Program-made: the position numbers and the translations under genes
Source of the DNA: Mesorhizobium caraganae
GTDB lineage: Bacteria; Pseudomonadota; Alphaproteobacteria; Rhizobiales; Rhizobiaceae
Assembly: GCF_016836705.1 (NCBI RefSeq)
Contig: NZ_JAFCGY010000001.1
Span: 1,178,001 to 1,242,000 of the forward strand
Length of the DNA: 64,000 nt
Reading direction: 5' to 3'
Notes under the pieces: generated by a model
The model's database searches: none
Told to the model about the DNA's origin: nothing
Seen by the model: only the letters and a program-made list of their open reading frames with translations
In this document: positions 26,557 to 34,732 of the stretch, in pieces
How the letters are laid out: every line of letters begins with the position of its first letter
Numbering within the stretch: position 1 is the stretch's first letter

Positions 26557-28464
26557 TCAGATTCCGATGCCGCGGGCCTTGAGCGCCGCAGTGATTTCGT
26601 CGAGGATGACGGGATCGTCGATGGTCGCCGGCATCGTCCATTCTTCCTTGTCGGCGATCTTCTGCATGGTGCCGCGCAGGATCTTGCCGGAGCGCGTCTT
26701 GGGCAGCCGCTTGATCGTCACCACCGTCTTGAAGGCGGCGACCGGACCGATCCGTTCGCGCACCAGCCCGACCACCTCGCTTTCGATGGCAGCGGCATCG
26801 CGGGCGACGCCGGCATTGAGCACGACGAAGCCGAGCGGCACTTGGCCTTTCATGGCGTCGGCGATGCCGATGACAGCGCATTCGGCGACATCGGGATGCG
26901 CTGAAAGCACCTCTTCCATGGCGCCGGTCGACAGCCGGTGGCCGGCGACATTGATGATGTCGTCGGTGCGCGCCATGACATAAAGATAGCCGTCCTCGTC
27001 GATCATGCCGGCGTCGGCGGTCTTGTAGTAGCCGGGGAACTCCTCAAGATAGGCCTGCCGGAAGCGGGCGTCGGCGTTCCACAGCGTCGGCAGGCAGCCG
27101 GCCGGCAGCGGCAGTTTCACCACCACATTCCCGAGCGTCCCGCGCGGCACTTCATGGCCGGCATCGTCGAGCACCCGGATGTCGTAGCCCGGCATCGGCA
27201 CGCCGGGCGAGCCGTATTTCACCGGCAGCAGGCCGAGGCCCGCGGGGTTGATGGTCATCGGCGATCCCGTCTCGGTCTGCCACCAATGGTCGACCACCGG
27301 CACATTGAGTTTCTGTTCCGCCCATTTGATGGTTTCGGGGTCGGCGCGCTCGCCGGCGAGGAACAGCGTGCGGAACTTCGACAAATCGTATTTCGCAACG
27401 AACGCGCCCTTGGGGTCCTGCCCCTTGATGGCGCGGAAGGCGGTTGGCGCGGTGAACAGCGCGACGACCCCATGCTCGGCAATTACTCGCCAATAAGTGC
27501 CGGCATCGGGCGTGCCGATCGGCTTGCCCTCGAACAGCACGCTTGTCGCGCCATGCAGCAGCGGCCCGTAGACGATGTAGGAATGGCCGACCACCCAGCC
27601 GACATCGGAGGCCGCCCAGAACACCTCGCCCGGTTTGACGCCGAACTCGTTTTCCATCGTCCATTTCAGCGCGACCATGTGGCTGCCATTGTCGCGCACG
27701 ATGCCTTTTGGCTGGCCGGTCGTACCGGAAGTGTAAATGATGTAGAGCGGGTCGGTGGCGAGCACCGGAACGCAGTCGACATTGGCGCCTGCCGCGCGCT
27801 CGCGCGCAACCGCGTCGGCAAAATCGATGTCGTAATGCTCCTTCAGCTCGCAGCGCAGCTGGTCGCGCTGCAGGATCAGGCAGGCGTCCGGCTTGTGCCG
27901 CGCCATCTCGATCGCCTTGTCGAGCAGCGGCTTGTAGGCGACGACGCGTCCCGGCTCCAGGCCGCACGACGCCGAAATGATCAGCTTCGGCTTGGCATCG
28001 TCGATGCGGGTGGCAAGCTCGTGCGAGGCAAAGCCGCCGAACACCACCGAATGCACCGCTCCGATGCGGGCGCAGGCGAGCATGGCGATCGCCGCTTCCG
28101 CCACCATCGGCATGTAGATGATGACGCGGTCGCCCTTGACGATGCCGCGGTTCTTCAGCACCGACGTCAGCGCCACCACTTCGCGCTTCAGCTCGGCATA
28201 GGTGAATTTCTTGACCGTGCCGGTGATGGCGCTGTCATGGATCAGCGCGATCTGGTCGGCGCGGCCGCCGGCGACATGGCGGTCGATGGCGTTGTAGCAG
28301 GTGTTGCAGGTGGCGCCGTTGAACCAGCGCCCGTAAACGCCCGCACTGGCATCGAACACGCTGGCCCACGGCGAATACCAGTCGATCGCCTCGGCGGCAT
28401 CGGCCCAGAATTTTTCGGGGTCGCGTTTCCAGCCGTCATAGACCTCGTGGTAGCGTGACGCCAT
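26557..28464 (-). CDS. prpE: Propionyl-CoA synthetase
   Basis: A 635-residue AMP-forming acyl-CoA synthetase. The N-terminus MASRYHEVYDGWKRDPEKFW is PrpE-like, YTSGTTGQPKGI is the AMP-binding P-loop, and PKTRSGKILR near the C-terminus holds the catalytic Lys. It converts propionate to propionyl-CoA in the cytoplasm; acetate or other short acids may also be used. The start is set by a strong GGGGAGGAA before ATG 28464. It is transcribed alone, with no prpB/C genes nearby. Confidence 0.9.
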   Translation of the reverse strand: MASRYHEVYDGWKRDPEKFWADAAEAIDWYSPWASVFDASAGVYGRWFNGATCNTCYNAIDRHVAGGRADQIALIHDSAITGTVKKFTYAELKREVVALTSVLKNRGIVKGDRVIIYMPMVAEAAIAMLACARIGAVHSVVFGGFASHELATRIDDAKPKLIISASCGLEPGRVVAYKPLLDKAIEMARHKPDACLILQRDQLRCELKEHYDIDFADAVARERAAGANVDCVPVLATDPLYIIYTSGTTGQPKGIVRDNGSHMVALKWTMENEFGVKPGEVFWAASDVGWVVGHSYIVYGPLLHGATSVLFEGKPIGTPDAGTYWRVIAEHGVVALFTAPTAFRAIKGQDPKGAFVAKYDLSKFRTLFLAGERADPETIKWAEQKLNVPVVDHWWQTETGSPMTINPAGLGLLPVKYGSPGVPMPGYDIRVLDDAGHEVPRGTLGNVVVKLPLPAGCLPTLWNADARFRQAYLEEFPGYYKTADAGMIDEDGYLYVMARTDDIINVAGHRLSTGAMEEVLSAHPDVAECAVIGIADAMKGQVPLGFVVLNAGVARDAAAIESEVVGLVRERIGPVAAFKTVVTIKRLPKTRSGKILRGTMQKIADKEEWTMPATIDDPVILDEITAALKARGIGI

Positions 28465-28609
28465 CCATTCCTCCCCAGGCAAGTTTGCCGTCTTGCAATA
28501 GCCTATGCCGGCTTTCCCGGCCATGCCCCCCAGTTTGCTGTATAACCGATCTCGCCATGGTCACAAATTGCAGGCACCATAAATCGAGTTGAAATCGGGG
28601 CAGGGCGCA

Positions 28610-29455
28610 ATGACGTCGCGATACGGGTTTGGATCTGCCAGCCTGGCAGTGCTGCTGTTGACGATCGTTTCCGCCGCCCAGGCCGGCGATGCCGCGGCCC
28701 GGCGCATCATCGGCTTCTCGCCCGACGGCAATTATTTTGCCTTCGAACAATATGGCACGCTCGACGCCGGAGCGTCCGATTCAGGTTACTCGGAGATCGA
28801 GATCATCGACACTCGCACCGACGAATTCGCCGGTGGCAAGCCGATTCTTATCGTCGATCTATCGGAACAGGCGACGATGACGTTGGAGCAGGCACGGGCG
28901 CAGGCGGCAGAGCAGGCCGCACCCATCCTTGCCCAACATGCCATTGCCGCACGCGGTGAGCGCACGGCGTCCGACAGGTTCTCCTTCCCGGACGATATCG
29001 TCGAGTACAACGACATCTTCCGCCTCGAACAAGCGGCGCAGAAGTGGCTGTCGCCGCTCTATGACGAAACGGAGATCTCGACCATCCAGCTCGATGAGAT
29101 CCTGGCCGACAGCAAGACGGATTGCTCGGCAAGCTTCGACGATGCAAAGCCGGACGATCAGCAGGGCGACAAGGCACTTCAAGGTGACAAGGCACTTCAA
29201 GGGGACAAGACGGGCAAGGCGCTCGGCTTCCGCCTGTCCCTGCAGGGGCAGGACGGCAAGCCGTTCAAGGTCCTGCACGAGGACAAGGCTGTGCCAGGCT
29301 CGCGCAACTGCCCGACCTCATACAGCCTGTCGGAATCCTACAAATACGCGCCGCCCGGCAAACCGGCCGTGCTGGCTGTGCTGGTGCAGCGTTTCAGCCA
29401 GGGTTTCGAGGGACGCGACCGCCGCTTCATCGCCGTGACGGGGTACGCACGATGA
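28610..29455 (+). CDS. Exported DUF2259-like protein
   Basis: A 281-residue protein with a signal peptide (ASLAVLLLTIVSAAQAG) whose mature part begins RRIIGFSPDGNYFAFEQYGT, which I associate with DUF2259, a periplasmic family of unknown function. A Lys/Asp-rich central insert contains QGDKALQGDKALQGDK, three near-identical units from an 18-bp tandem repeat at about 29160-29210; length variation between strains is likely. It is isolated, divergent from prpE, and no catalytic motif is visible. Confidence 0.72.
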   Translation: MTSRYGFGSASLAVLLLTIVSAAQAGDAAARRIIGFSPDGNYFAFEQYGTLDAGASDSGYSEIEIIDTRTDEFAGGKPILIVDLSEQATMTLEQARAQAAEQAAPILAQHAIAARGERTASDRFSFPDDIVEYNDIFRLEQAAQKWLSPLYDETEISTIQLDEILADSKTDCSASFDDAKPDDQQGDKALQGDKALQGDKTGKALGFRLSLQGQDGKPFKVLHEDKAVPGSRNCPTSYSLSESYKYAPPGKPAVLAVLVQRFSQGFEGRDRRFIAVTGYAR

Positions 29456-29525
29456 GCCGCAGCCTGCCTTGCGGCAGGCAGCAACGGCTTATGTGCCCCG
29501 TGAGGCTCGTGTCGGATATCAGCTC

Positions 29526-29642
29526 TTAAAGCGGCAAGGCCGCCAGCATGAGGCCGACGCCACCTGCAATCAATATAGCGGCTGCCAGTGCCTTCCGATG
29601 GCGTTCGAACGTCGTCGGAGCCCGCTCCCAATTGTAACGCAT
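29526..29642 (-). CDS. 38-residue single-helix membrane peptide
   Basis: ATG at 29642 follows GGGAG and encodes 38 residues. The N-terminus is basic (MRYNWERAPTTFERHRK), followed by the hydrophobic stretch ALAAAILIAGGVGLMLAALP and a stop. Layout and ribosome site fit a real small inner-membrane protein, but the size gives little statistical support. I do not recognise a family. Confidence 0.45.
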   Translation of the reverse strand: MRYNWERAPTTFERHRKALAAAILIAGGVGLMLAALPL

Positions 29643-29963
29643 ACTCGTAAGTCTCCCAAAACCCGGCGACTCCATAGCTTACTTAAGGTAAGAAAAGCAA
29701 CACCTTGACCCTGTCCGACAGCCGGCTTGACGGTTTGCGCACCGGGGCGGAGTCCTGCTCTCAGCCCTGCGACGGCGTGGAACTTACCACAACCCAGGAT
29801 TGGATGTCTCCACCGTGTTTTGGTAGCGTGTGTCGTAGAGGTGTTGCCGTTGCCGGATTGCCACAGATCGTTTCGACCGGCCTGTTCTCCGTCCCGTCCG
29901 CGTAATGGACATCGCCGCATCGCCGCGCTATCTCCTTTTCAGGAAATGGTCTGGAGGGGCTCC
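29643..29963. other. Upstream region of the second RiPP locus
   Basis: About 320 bases without a supported gene. A short near-palindrome (CTTACTTAAGGTAAG, 29678-29692) lies near the left end. No copy of the TTGC-type operator box is present, so this locus seems to be regulated differently from the lasso operon at the left edge. Confidence 0.5.
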
Positions 29964-30251
29964 ATGGCCCAAATCGCTTCTGAAATGGTTCTGCGGCTGG
30001 CCGACGACGCCTCGGTCCAGCATGTCGGCGATGGCGCCGTCGTACTGCTCGCACGCAGCGGCCAGCTCTACACTTGCAACGGCACCACCGAAGCCTTTCT
30101 CGACAAGGTCGACGGCGCCCGCAGCCTCGACCAGATCGTCGTCCTGCTGTCCGACGAGTTCGAGGTCGACAAGGATACACTCGACCAGGACATGGCGGCG
30201 CTGGCCGCCGAACTGGTGGGCGAAGGCATTCTCGCCGATCCGGCTCTCTGA
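29964..30251 (+). CDS. RRE/PqqD-like protein (B1-type) of second RiPP locus
   Basis: A 95-residue PqqD-fold protein, MAQIASEMVLRLADDASVQH, with the beta-hairpin GDGAVVLLARSGQLYTCNGT and a helical C-terminus ending GEGILADPAL. It should bind precursor leaders through Tyr/Pro/Leu contacts; both small peptides at 32951 and 33128 have those residues. GGAGG precedes the ATG. The B2-type gene starts three bases after its stop. Confidence 0.88.
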   Translation: MAQIASEMVLRLADDASVQHVGDGAVVLLARSGQLYTCNGTTEAFLDKVDGARSLDQIVVLLSDEFEVDKDTLDQDMAALAAELVGEGILADPAL

Positions 30252-30253
30252 TT

Positions 30254-30685
30254 GTGGACGGCGTTCTCCTGCGCACCCTGTTTCGCGTCCATCTGTGGAC
30301 AAGCGCGCGGCTGATGCCGGTCCTGATCGGCCGCCGCAGCTTCGAATCGGTGTTGAAATGGGCGCCGCTCAGCGCGCCTACCCCCTATCGCGGCCTGTCG
30401 TCCGCCTACATCGTGGCTGCCGTCAACCGCACCGTCCGGCACCCCTGGTTGATGCGCGATCGAAGATGCCTCAGGGAAGGCCTGCTCGCGCACCGCTTCC
30501 TGCGCTTTGCCGGCTTCGATCCGGATCTGCGCTTCGGCGTCGATCCAAAGTCGATGCAGGCAAAGCGCATGTCCGCCCATTGCTGGGTTTGCCTCGACGG
30601 CCGGCCGGTGGTCAGCGACAGCCTCCCCGGCATGGTGGAGATCTATCGCCATCACGCCGATGCCGGAAAGGCGCACGCTGCTTGA
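30254..30685 (+). CDS. Transglutaminase-like leader peptidase (B2-type) of second RiPP locus
   Basis: A 143-residue B2-type protease starting at GTG 30254. The candidate nucleophile is in RDRRCLREGLLAHRFLRFAG and the His in MSAHCWVCLDGRPV, with the spacing of lasso B2 enzymes. It would remove the leader bound by the adjacent B1-type protein. The TGA overlaps the likely TTG start of the kinase gene (TTGA), so the three genes are coupled. Confidence 0.85.
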   Translation: MDGVLLRTLFRVHLWTSARLMPVLIGRRSFESVLKWAPLSAPTPYRGLSSAYIVAAVNRTVRHPWLMRDRRCLREGLLAHRFLRFAGFDPDLRFGVDPKSMQAKRMSAHCWVCLDGRPVVSDSLPGMVEIYRHHADAGKAHAA

Positions 30686-31677
30686 CCGGTTCGGCGGCCA
30701 CTTTCTGCTATGACCTCAAGGGCCAGGTCATCAGCATATCGGCCTCGCGGGCCGATCTCTGGCCGAGTTTCGACCTCATGCTCGGCACCTTGCGTGTGGC
30801 CGAACCCGTCGAGCCCGCTTTCCGCGTCAACATCGTCGAGACGTCGGCGCTGCAGGAATCACCTGCCGGCAACCTCGCTTTCGACGGCGAGGTGCCGGAG
30901 GAAGGCCATTGCCGGATGATCGACGGCGGCGGCATCGTTCACCTGATCTTTCCCGGCCTGCAGACCGCCTCGATCAACGCCGATAAGGGCTGGGCCGAAA
31001 TTCGTGTTCATCCCGACGCCAAGGTCAAATGGACGTTGCTGATGATGGTGCTGGATGCCGCCCTCGATGCCGGCGGCCAGCATATGCTCCATACCGCCGG
31101 CCTGACATTGCCCGGCCGCGAGGCGCTCGTGCTGGTCCATGCGCCGAGCGGCACCGGCAAGTCGACGACCTCGCTGGCGCTGGCATCGCAAGGCTTCGGC
31201 CTGTGCTCGGACGACGTCATGATCCTCAAGCTTGCGTCCGACGGCGGTATCACGGCCTGGGGCTTGCCGCGCAAGGTGAAGGTCCACCGCAACACGGCGG
31301 CGATGCTGCCTTTCGTGGCTCCCTGCCTTGGCGACAAATGGGATACCAATGGCGAGCAGGCCGTCTCGCTGGAACGTCTCGCCGAGATCATCCGCATCGA
31401 GGAGACAGTCGACCGGCCGGTCGTAGCATTGCTTCATCTCGCCCGCTCGGCGGACGCGCAAACCCGGCTGGCGCCGATGGCCAGGACCGACGCCATGGTG
31501 GCGCTCGCCGCCGACAATGTCAGGACCGGCATGACCGGCCTTTTGCCGGCGCAGAGGCGCCGCATGGCAACGATCGCGATGCTGGTCAAAGCCGTTCCGA
31601 CATTTACGCTGGAAGTCGGTGCGAACCCGGCCGAGGCGGCCCCGCTGATCCGCTCGGCGCTGGCGGCGCGGGACTAA
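30682..31677 (+). CDS. HPr-kinase-related peptide kinase
   Basis: A 331-residue protein. The C-terminal half has the P-loop VHAPSGTGKSTTSLALA and the strand LCSDDVMIL of HPr-kinase-like ATPases; the N-terminal half is an uncharacterised domain. In some lasso clusters such a kinase phosphorylates the C-terminal Ser of the peptide. Here both small precursors carry a Ser in a shared Gly-Ala-Ser motif, and the lasso precursor at 1873 ends in Ser. The start is taken as TTG 30682 from the TTGA overlap; a better start is not visible. Confidence 0.8.
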   Translation: MTGSAATFCYDLKGQVISISASRADLWPSFDLMLGTLRVAEPVEPAFRVNIVETSALQESPAGNLAFDGEVPEEGHCRMIDGGGIVHLIFPGLQTASINADKGWAEIRVHPDAKVKWTLLMMVLDAALDAGGQHMLHTAGLTLPGREALVLVHAPSGTGKSTTSLALASQGFGLCSDDVMILKLASDGGITAWGLPRKVKVHRNTAAMLPFVAPCLGDKWDTNGEQAVSLERLAEIIRIEETVDRPVVALLHLARSADAQTRLAPMARTDAMVALAADNVRTGMTGLLPAQRRRMATIAMLVKAVPTFTLEVGANPAEAAPLIRSALAARD

Positions 31678-31684
31678 GCACCAT

Positions 31685-32710
31685 TCAGGAGAAATGCGCC
31701 TTTGGCCTGGCAAGCCGCTGGACCCAGCGGAAGGCGTCGCGGCGCAGACGCGAATGCATCTTGTCCCGGGAGTTGACGCCGAGCAGTGTATCGCCCGTGA
31801 TGAGCCATTTGGCCAGACGTATCGGGAGATCGGGTTCGATGCGGTCGGCCAGTTCGACCGCGCGCGGTGCATTGAACAGCCGCCCCGTCACATTGAGAAC
31901 CGTCGCCAGTTCGAGCTCGATGCCGCTCATGCGCGCCGCCTCGAACAGCCGGTCCTCGTCCGCATGCGAGCGCAGCGCGCGCACACCCTGCAACACGTCC
32001 ACGCAAAGCTGCAGCCGGTGGAACTTGTGCCCGCCCGCGGCATGCACGATGGCGATGGTCAGCAGCGCGGCCGGCGTGTCGGCCTCGCCACTGTCGATGA
32101 TCTGCAATTCGCGAAAGTCTAGTGACAGCCGCCGCCGCATGCCGGAATCATGCACCAGATTGCCGTGCAGTTCGATCAGCAGGCTGGTATTCTCCTTCTC
32201 CAGCCATTTGAACTCCTGCAGATCCTGAGACTGCGCCTCGCCGCTCCAGAGCTCGAAGCCGCATCCGGCAATCACGGCATTGGCGTCGACGATGCTGGCC
32301 GGCTCGACCAGAATGTCGATGTCGGTGAAAGGCCGGTCTGCGGCGTGGCGGTAAAGTTTGCGCGCGAAGACCGGCCCTTTGACGATGCGGGCCGGAACGC
32401 CTTTCGCCGCCAATGCCTTCATGATGCGATCGCCATGATACTGCAACAGCATCGACTGGCCGGTCGCCAGCGTCGACTGGTCGCGCAGTTCCGACAATTT
32501 TTGCTGCAAGGCGGCATCTGCCGGCAGTCGCGCGTCGCCGACTTCCCGGAGCTTGCGCAGCATGATCGGCAGCACGCCGTGGAACTCGGCATTGGCGAGC
32601 AGTGCCAGCAAGGTTTTGGCAGCAACGTCACTGGCGACAGCAGCCGACGCCTCCGGATCGGCGAAGGTCAGCAGCAGTTTTTCATCGGCAGGCGCAAGAG
32701 GTGGCAGCAT
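31685..32710 (-). CDS. Nucleotidyltransferase family protein of second RiPP locus
   Basis: A 341-residue relative of the protein at 2511. VPARIVKGPVFARKLY and FTDIDILVEPAS hold the nucleotidyltransferase core with Asp-x-Asp, and LIELHGNLV the third acid region. It is convergent with the kinase gene (seven bases apart) and divergent from the two precursors. In studied lasso systems such enzymes act after the kinase, attaching a group to the phosphorylated residue. Starting at ATG 32710 rather than the TTG before it is a choice. Confidence 0.8.
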   Translation of the reverse strand: MLPPLAPADEKLLLTFADPEASAAVASDVAAKTLLALLANAEFHGVLPIMLRKLREVGDARLPADAALQQKLSELRDQSTLATGQSMLLQYHGDRIMKALAAKGVPARIVKGPVFARKLYRHAADRPFTDIDILVEPASIVDANAVIAGCGFELWSGEAQSQDLQEFKWLEKENTSLLIELHGNLVHDSGMRRRLSLDFRELQIIDSGEADTPAALLTIAIVHAAGGHKFHRLQLCVDVLQGVRALRSHADEDRLFEAARMSGIELELATVLNVTGRLFNAPRAVELADRIEPDLPIRLAKWLITGDTLLGVNSRDKMHSRLRRDAFRWVQRLARPKAHFS

Positions 32711-32894
32711 CAATCCGGATGTCGTTCGCCCAATCGAGCAATTCCAGGAAAAGTGTGAAGCGGTTTTCCATCCGAAATTGCATCAAGACAAGAAACTAGG
32801 GCAGCCCTCCATTTCGGTGAACTGCTCTGGGAGGGCGTATGTTGCAGAAAAGCATGCATGAAGCCAGCGCATGGTGGCAGAACCGGCTCATGAA

Positions 32895-32923
32895 TTGACT
32901 TTCCGAGGTTTCCGTCCATTCTT
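32895..32923 (+). promoter_or_regulatory. Possible sigma-70 promoter for small precursors
   Basis: TTGACT and ATTCTT are separated by 17 bases and lie about 28 bases before the first precursor ATG, leaving room for a short leader with the ribosome site TGGAGGG. The -10 hexamer is weak. Confidence 0.35.
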
Positions 32924-32950
32924 TTGCATTGGAATCTGGAGGGTATTGGA

Positions 32951-33040
32951 ATGACCAAGAAAAAGTATGAGGCGCCTGTGCTGCGCAAGGCGGGAAAATT
33001 GTCCAGCCTGGTGGCCGGCGGGGCGTCAAAGGCGCTTTAA
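32951..33040 (+). CDS. Small RiPP precursor-like peptide A1
   Basis: 29 codons behind TGGAGGG. The leader MTKKKYEAPVLRKAGKL has Tyr6, Pro9, Leu11 and Gly15 in exact lasso-leader spacing and is almost identical to the next peptide. At the position of the usual Thr(-2) there is Val21; the predicted core is only GGASKAL, with no Asp or Glu to form a macrolactam. It may be a decayed copy or the substrate of a different modification. Confidence 0.72.
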   Translation: MTKKKYEAPVLRKAGKLSSLVAGGASKAL

Positions 33041-33127
33041 GACTTCTGAGACTTCGGCTTGGCTAAGGCCAGATGCCGGTGTCCTTGTCGGGCCACCACC
33101 GGACTTGCCGACAAAGGGGGAAATGAA

Positions 33128-33232
33128 ATGACCAAGAAGCAATACGAGGCGCCGGTGCTGCGCAAGGCGGGCAAGCTGTCCAGCGTGACCGCGGACAACG
33201 GTGCGTCCGGTCCGATCGGTCCGGCGGGCTGA
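33128..33232 (+). CDS. Small RiPP precursor-like peptide A2
   Basis: 34 codons behind AAAGGGGG. The leader QYEAPVLRKAGKLSSVTA has Tyr6, Pro9, Leu11, Gly15 and Thr21 in the same register as the true lasso precursor at 1873. Cleavage after Ala22 would release DNGASGPIGPAG. There is no acid at core positions 7-9, so a lasso ring is not possible. Ser5 of the core sits in the GAS triplet shared with A1 and is a candidate target for the kinase. CCGACAA just before the ribosome site can pair with TTGTCGG at 33085, which may influence translation. Confidence 0.8.
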   Translation: MTKKQYEAPVLRKAGKLSSVTADNGASGPIGPAG

Positions 33233-33282
33233 CGGCCGGTTCATAACGCTGCCTGATCGGAATATCGGGCAAAGCCTCTCCG

Positions 33283-34269
33283 CTACATTCCCCAGCGCAG
33301 CGCCGCCGTGTGCACCGGCGCGTCCCACAAACCCGTCGTTTCGCCGTCCAGCATGGTAAGCGTGATCGAGCAGCCGGCCATGTCGAGCGACGTCACATAG
33401 GACCCAACCAGCGAGCGGGTCACTGTCACGCCGCTGTTTTCGAAGATTTTGCGGGCGCTGTTGTACATCAGATAAAGCTCCATCAGCGGCGTACCGCCAA
33501 AGCCGTTGATGAACAGCAGGGCGGGGCCATTCGCCTTGTCGCCGAGATCGCCCAGGATCGCGGCGCAAATCTCCCCGGCGATCGCATCGGCGCTCTTCAA
33601 CGTGTCGCGACGCCGGCCGGGCTCGCCATGGATGCCGACGCCGAATTCCATCTCGCCGTCGCCAATGTCGAAGGTCGGCTTGCCCGCCGCCGGCACGGTG
33701 CAACTGGTCAGCGCCACGCCCATTGAACGCGTCGCAGCGTTGACGCGGTCGCCGAGCGCCTTGAGATCCGCCAGCGCCATGCCTTGCTCGGCGGCGGCGC
33801 CGATGATCTTTTCGACCACCAGCGTGCCGGCAACGCCGCGCCGGCCGGTCGTATAGGACGAGTTTTCGACCGCGACGTCGTCATTCGTCACCACCTGCAG
33901 GACGCCGTCGGCCATCTCGGCGGCCATGTCGAAATTCATCACGTCGCCTTCATAGTTCTTGACGATGAACAGGCAGCCGGCGCCGGCATCGACGGCCGCG
34001 GCGGCCGCCAGCATCTGGTCCGGCGTCGGCGAGGTGAACACCTGGCCCGGGCAGGCGGCGTCCAGCATGCCGTGACCGACAAAGCCGGCATGCAGCGGCT
34101 CATGGCCGGAGCCGCCGCCCGAGATCAGTGCTACTTTCCCTGGCTTCAGCACCTTGCGGTGGATGAATTTGTGCTCGTCACCCAGCACCAGGATGTCGGC
34201 ATGGGCAGCAACCAAGCCGTCGAGGCTTTCGGTCAGCACCGTGTCGACTGAATTCAGAAATTTCTTCAT
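33283..34269 (-). CDS. dhaK: PTS-type dihydroxyacetone kinase subunit DhaK
   Basis: A 328-residue substrate-binding subunit. The motif GVGIHGEPGR contains the His that binds dihydroxyacetone covalently, and ISGGGSGHEPLHAGFVG and FIVKNYEGDVMNFDMA are family signatures. It works with DhaL (37013) and the phosphorelay proteins between them. It is the last gene of a long operon that begins at the binding-protein gene; its position away from dhaL is unusual. Confidence 0.93.
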   Translation of the reverse strand: MKKFLNSVDTVLTESLDGLVAAHADILVLGDEHKFIHRKVLKPGKVALISGGGSGHEPLHAGFVGHGMLDAACPGQVFTSPTPDQMLAAAAAVDAGAGCLFIVKNYEGDVMNFDMAAEMADGVLQVVTNDDVAVENSSYTTGRRGVAGTLVVEKIIGAAAEQGMALADLKALGDRVNAATRSMGVALTSCTVPAAGKPTFDIGDGEMEFGVGIHGEPGRRRDTLKSADAIAGEICAAILGDLGDKANGPALLFINGFGGTPLMELYLMYNSARKIFENSGVTVTRSLVGSYVTSLDMAGCSITLTMLDGETTGLWDAPVHTAALRWGM

Positions 34270-34295
34270 GTGTCCTCCCGAACACCAGGAAACGC

Positions 34296-34730
34296 TCAGC
34301 CCCCGCTTTTACCGGTGATGCTGGTGATCTTCTGGATGAAATCATTGACCGCCCTGTCGAGCGCCGCATTCTGCCTGTCGTCGCCGAAATCCGGCACGAT
34401 CAGCGAGACATGCCGCGTCTTGCGCATGCCGGCGGCGATCGACATCTTGCCGGGATGCGCCAGATGATAGGCGGCGAGAAAATGATCGCGCTCGGCCGGG
34501 CTGAAATGGCAGACAGAAAAAATAGCCGGCAAATGTTTCGATGGGATCGGGATCGAATAGGCTGGGCTGGAGATTTGCGTCACGAAGCTGCGGTGCTTGC
34601 CCAGCGCATCGGCAAGGCGCTGGCGCATGCCCGACGGGCGCTGGTCGATGACCTGCGACAGGATCGTCTTGTAGGCGCGGATCGCCTCGTCGGAGCCGGG
34701 TTCTGGTGTCTTGTCAACCATCTCAGCCAC
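34296..34730 (-). CDS. Conserved helical protein in dha operon, possible HTH
   Basis: A 144-residue protein I do not recognise by name. SGMRQRLADALGKHRSFVTQI followed by a Pro-rich turn and HLPAIFSVCHFS looks like a Cro/XRE-type helix-turn-helix, and a C-terminal charged helix follows. It may sense metabolite state and regulate the operon it lies in. It starts two bases after the EI gene stop. Confidence 0.55.
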   Translation of the reverse strand: MAEMVDKTPEPGSDEAIRAYKTILSQVIDQRPSGMRQRLADALGKHRSFVTQISSPAYSIPIPSKHLPAIFSVCHFSPAERDHFLAAYHLAHPGKMSIAAGMRKTRHVSLIVPDFGDDRQNAALDRAVNDFIQKITSITGKSGG

Positions 34731-34732
34731 GC

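Noticed and set aside
26938..28458. A 506-codon plus-strand open frame
   Set aside because: It is antisense to prpE and has the Arg/His-rich composition of a shadow frame, with no family motif.
32842..32855. A further operator box (TTGCAGAAAAGCAT) before the small precursors
   Set aside because: It matches only 10 of 14 positions, mostly in the outer bases, and has no partner at 22 bp. Chance is likely.
29964..33232. The second locus as an ordinary lasso peptide cluster
   Set aside because: No cyclase gene is present and neither predicted core has Asp or Glu at positions 7-9, so a macrolactam ring cannot be drawn.
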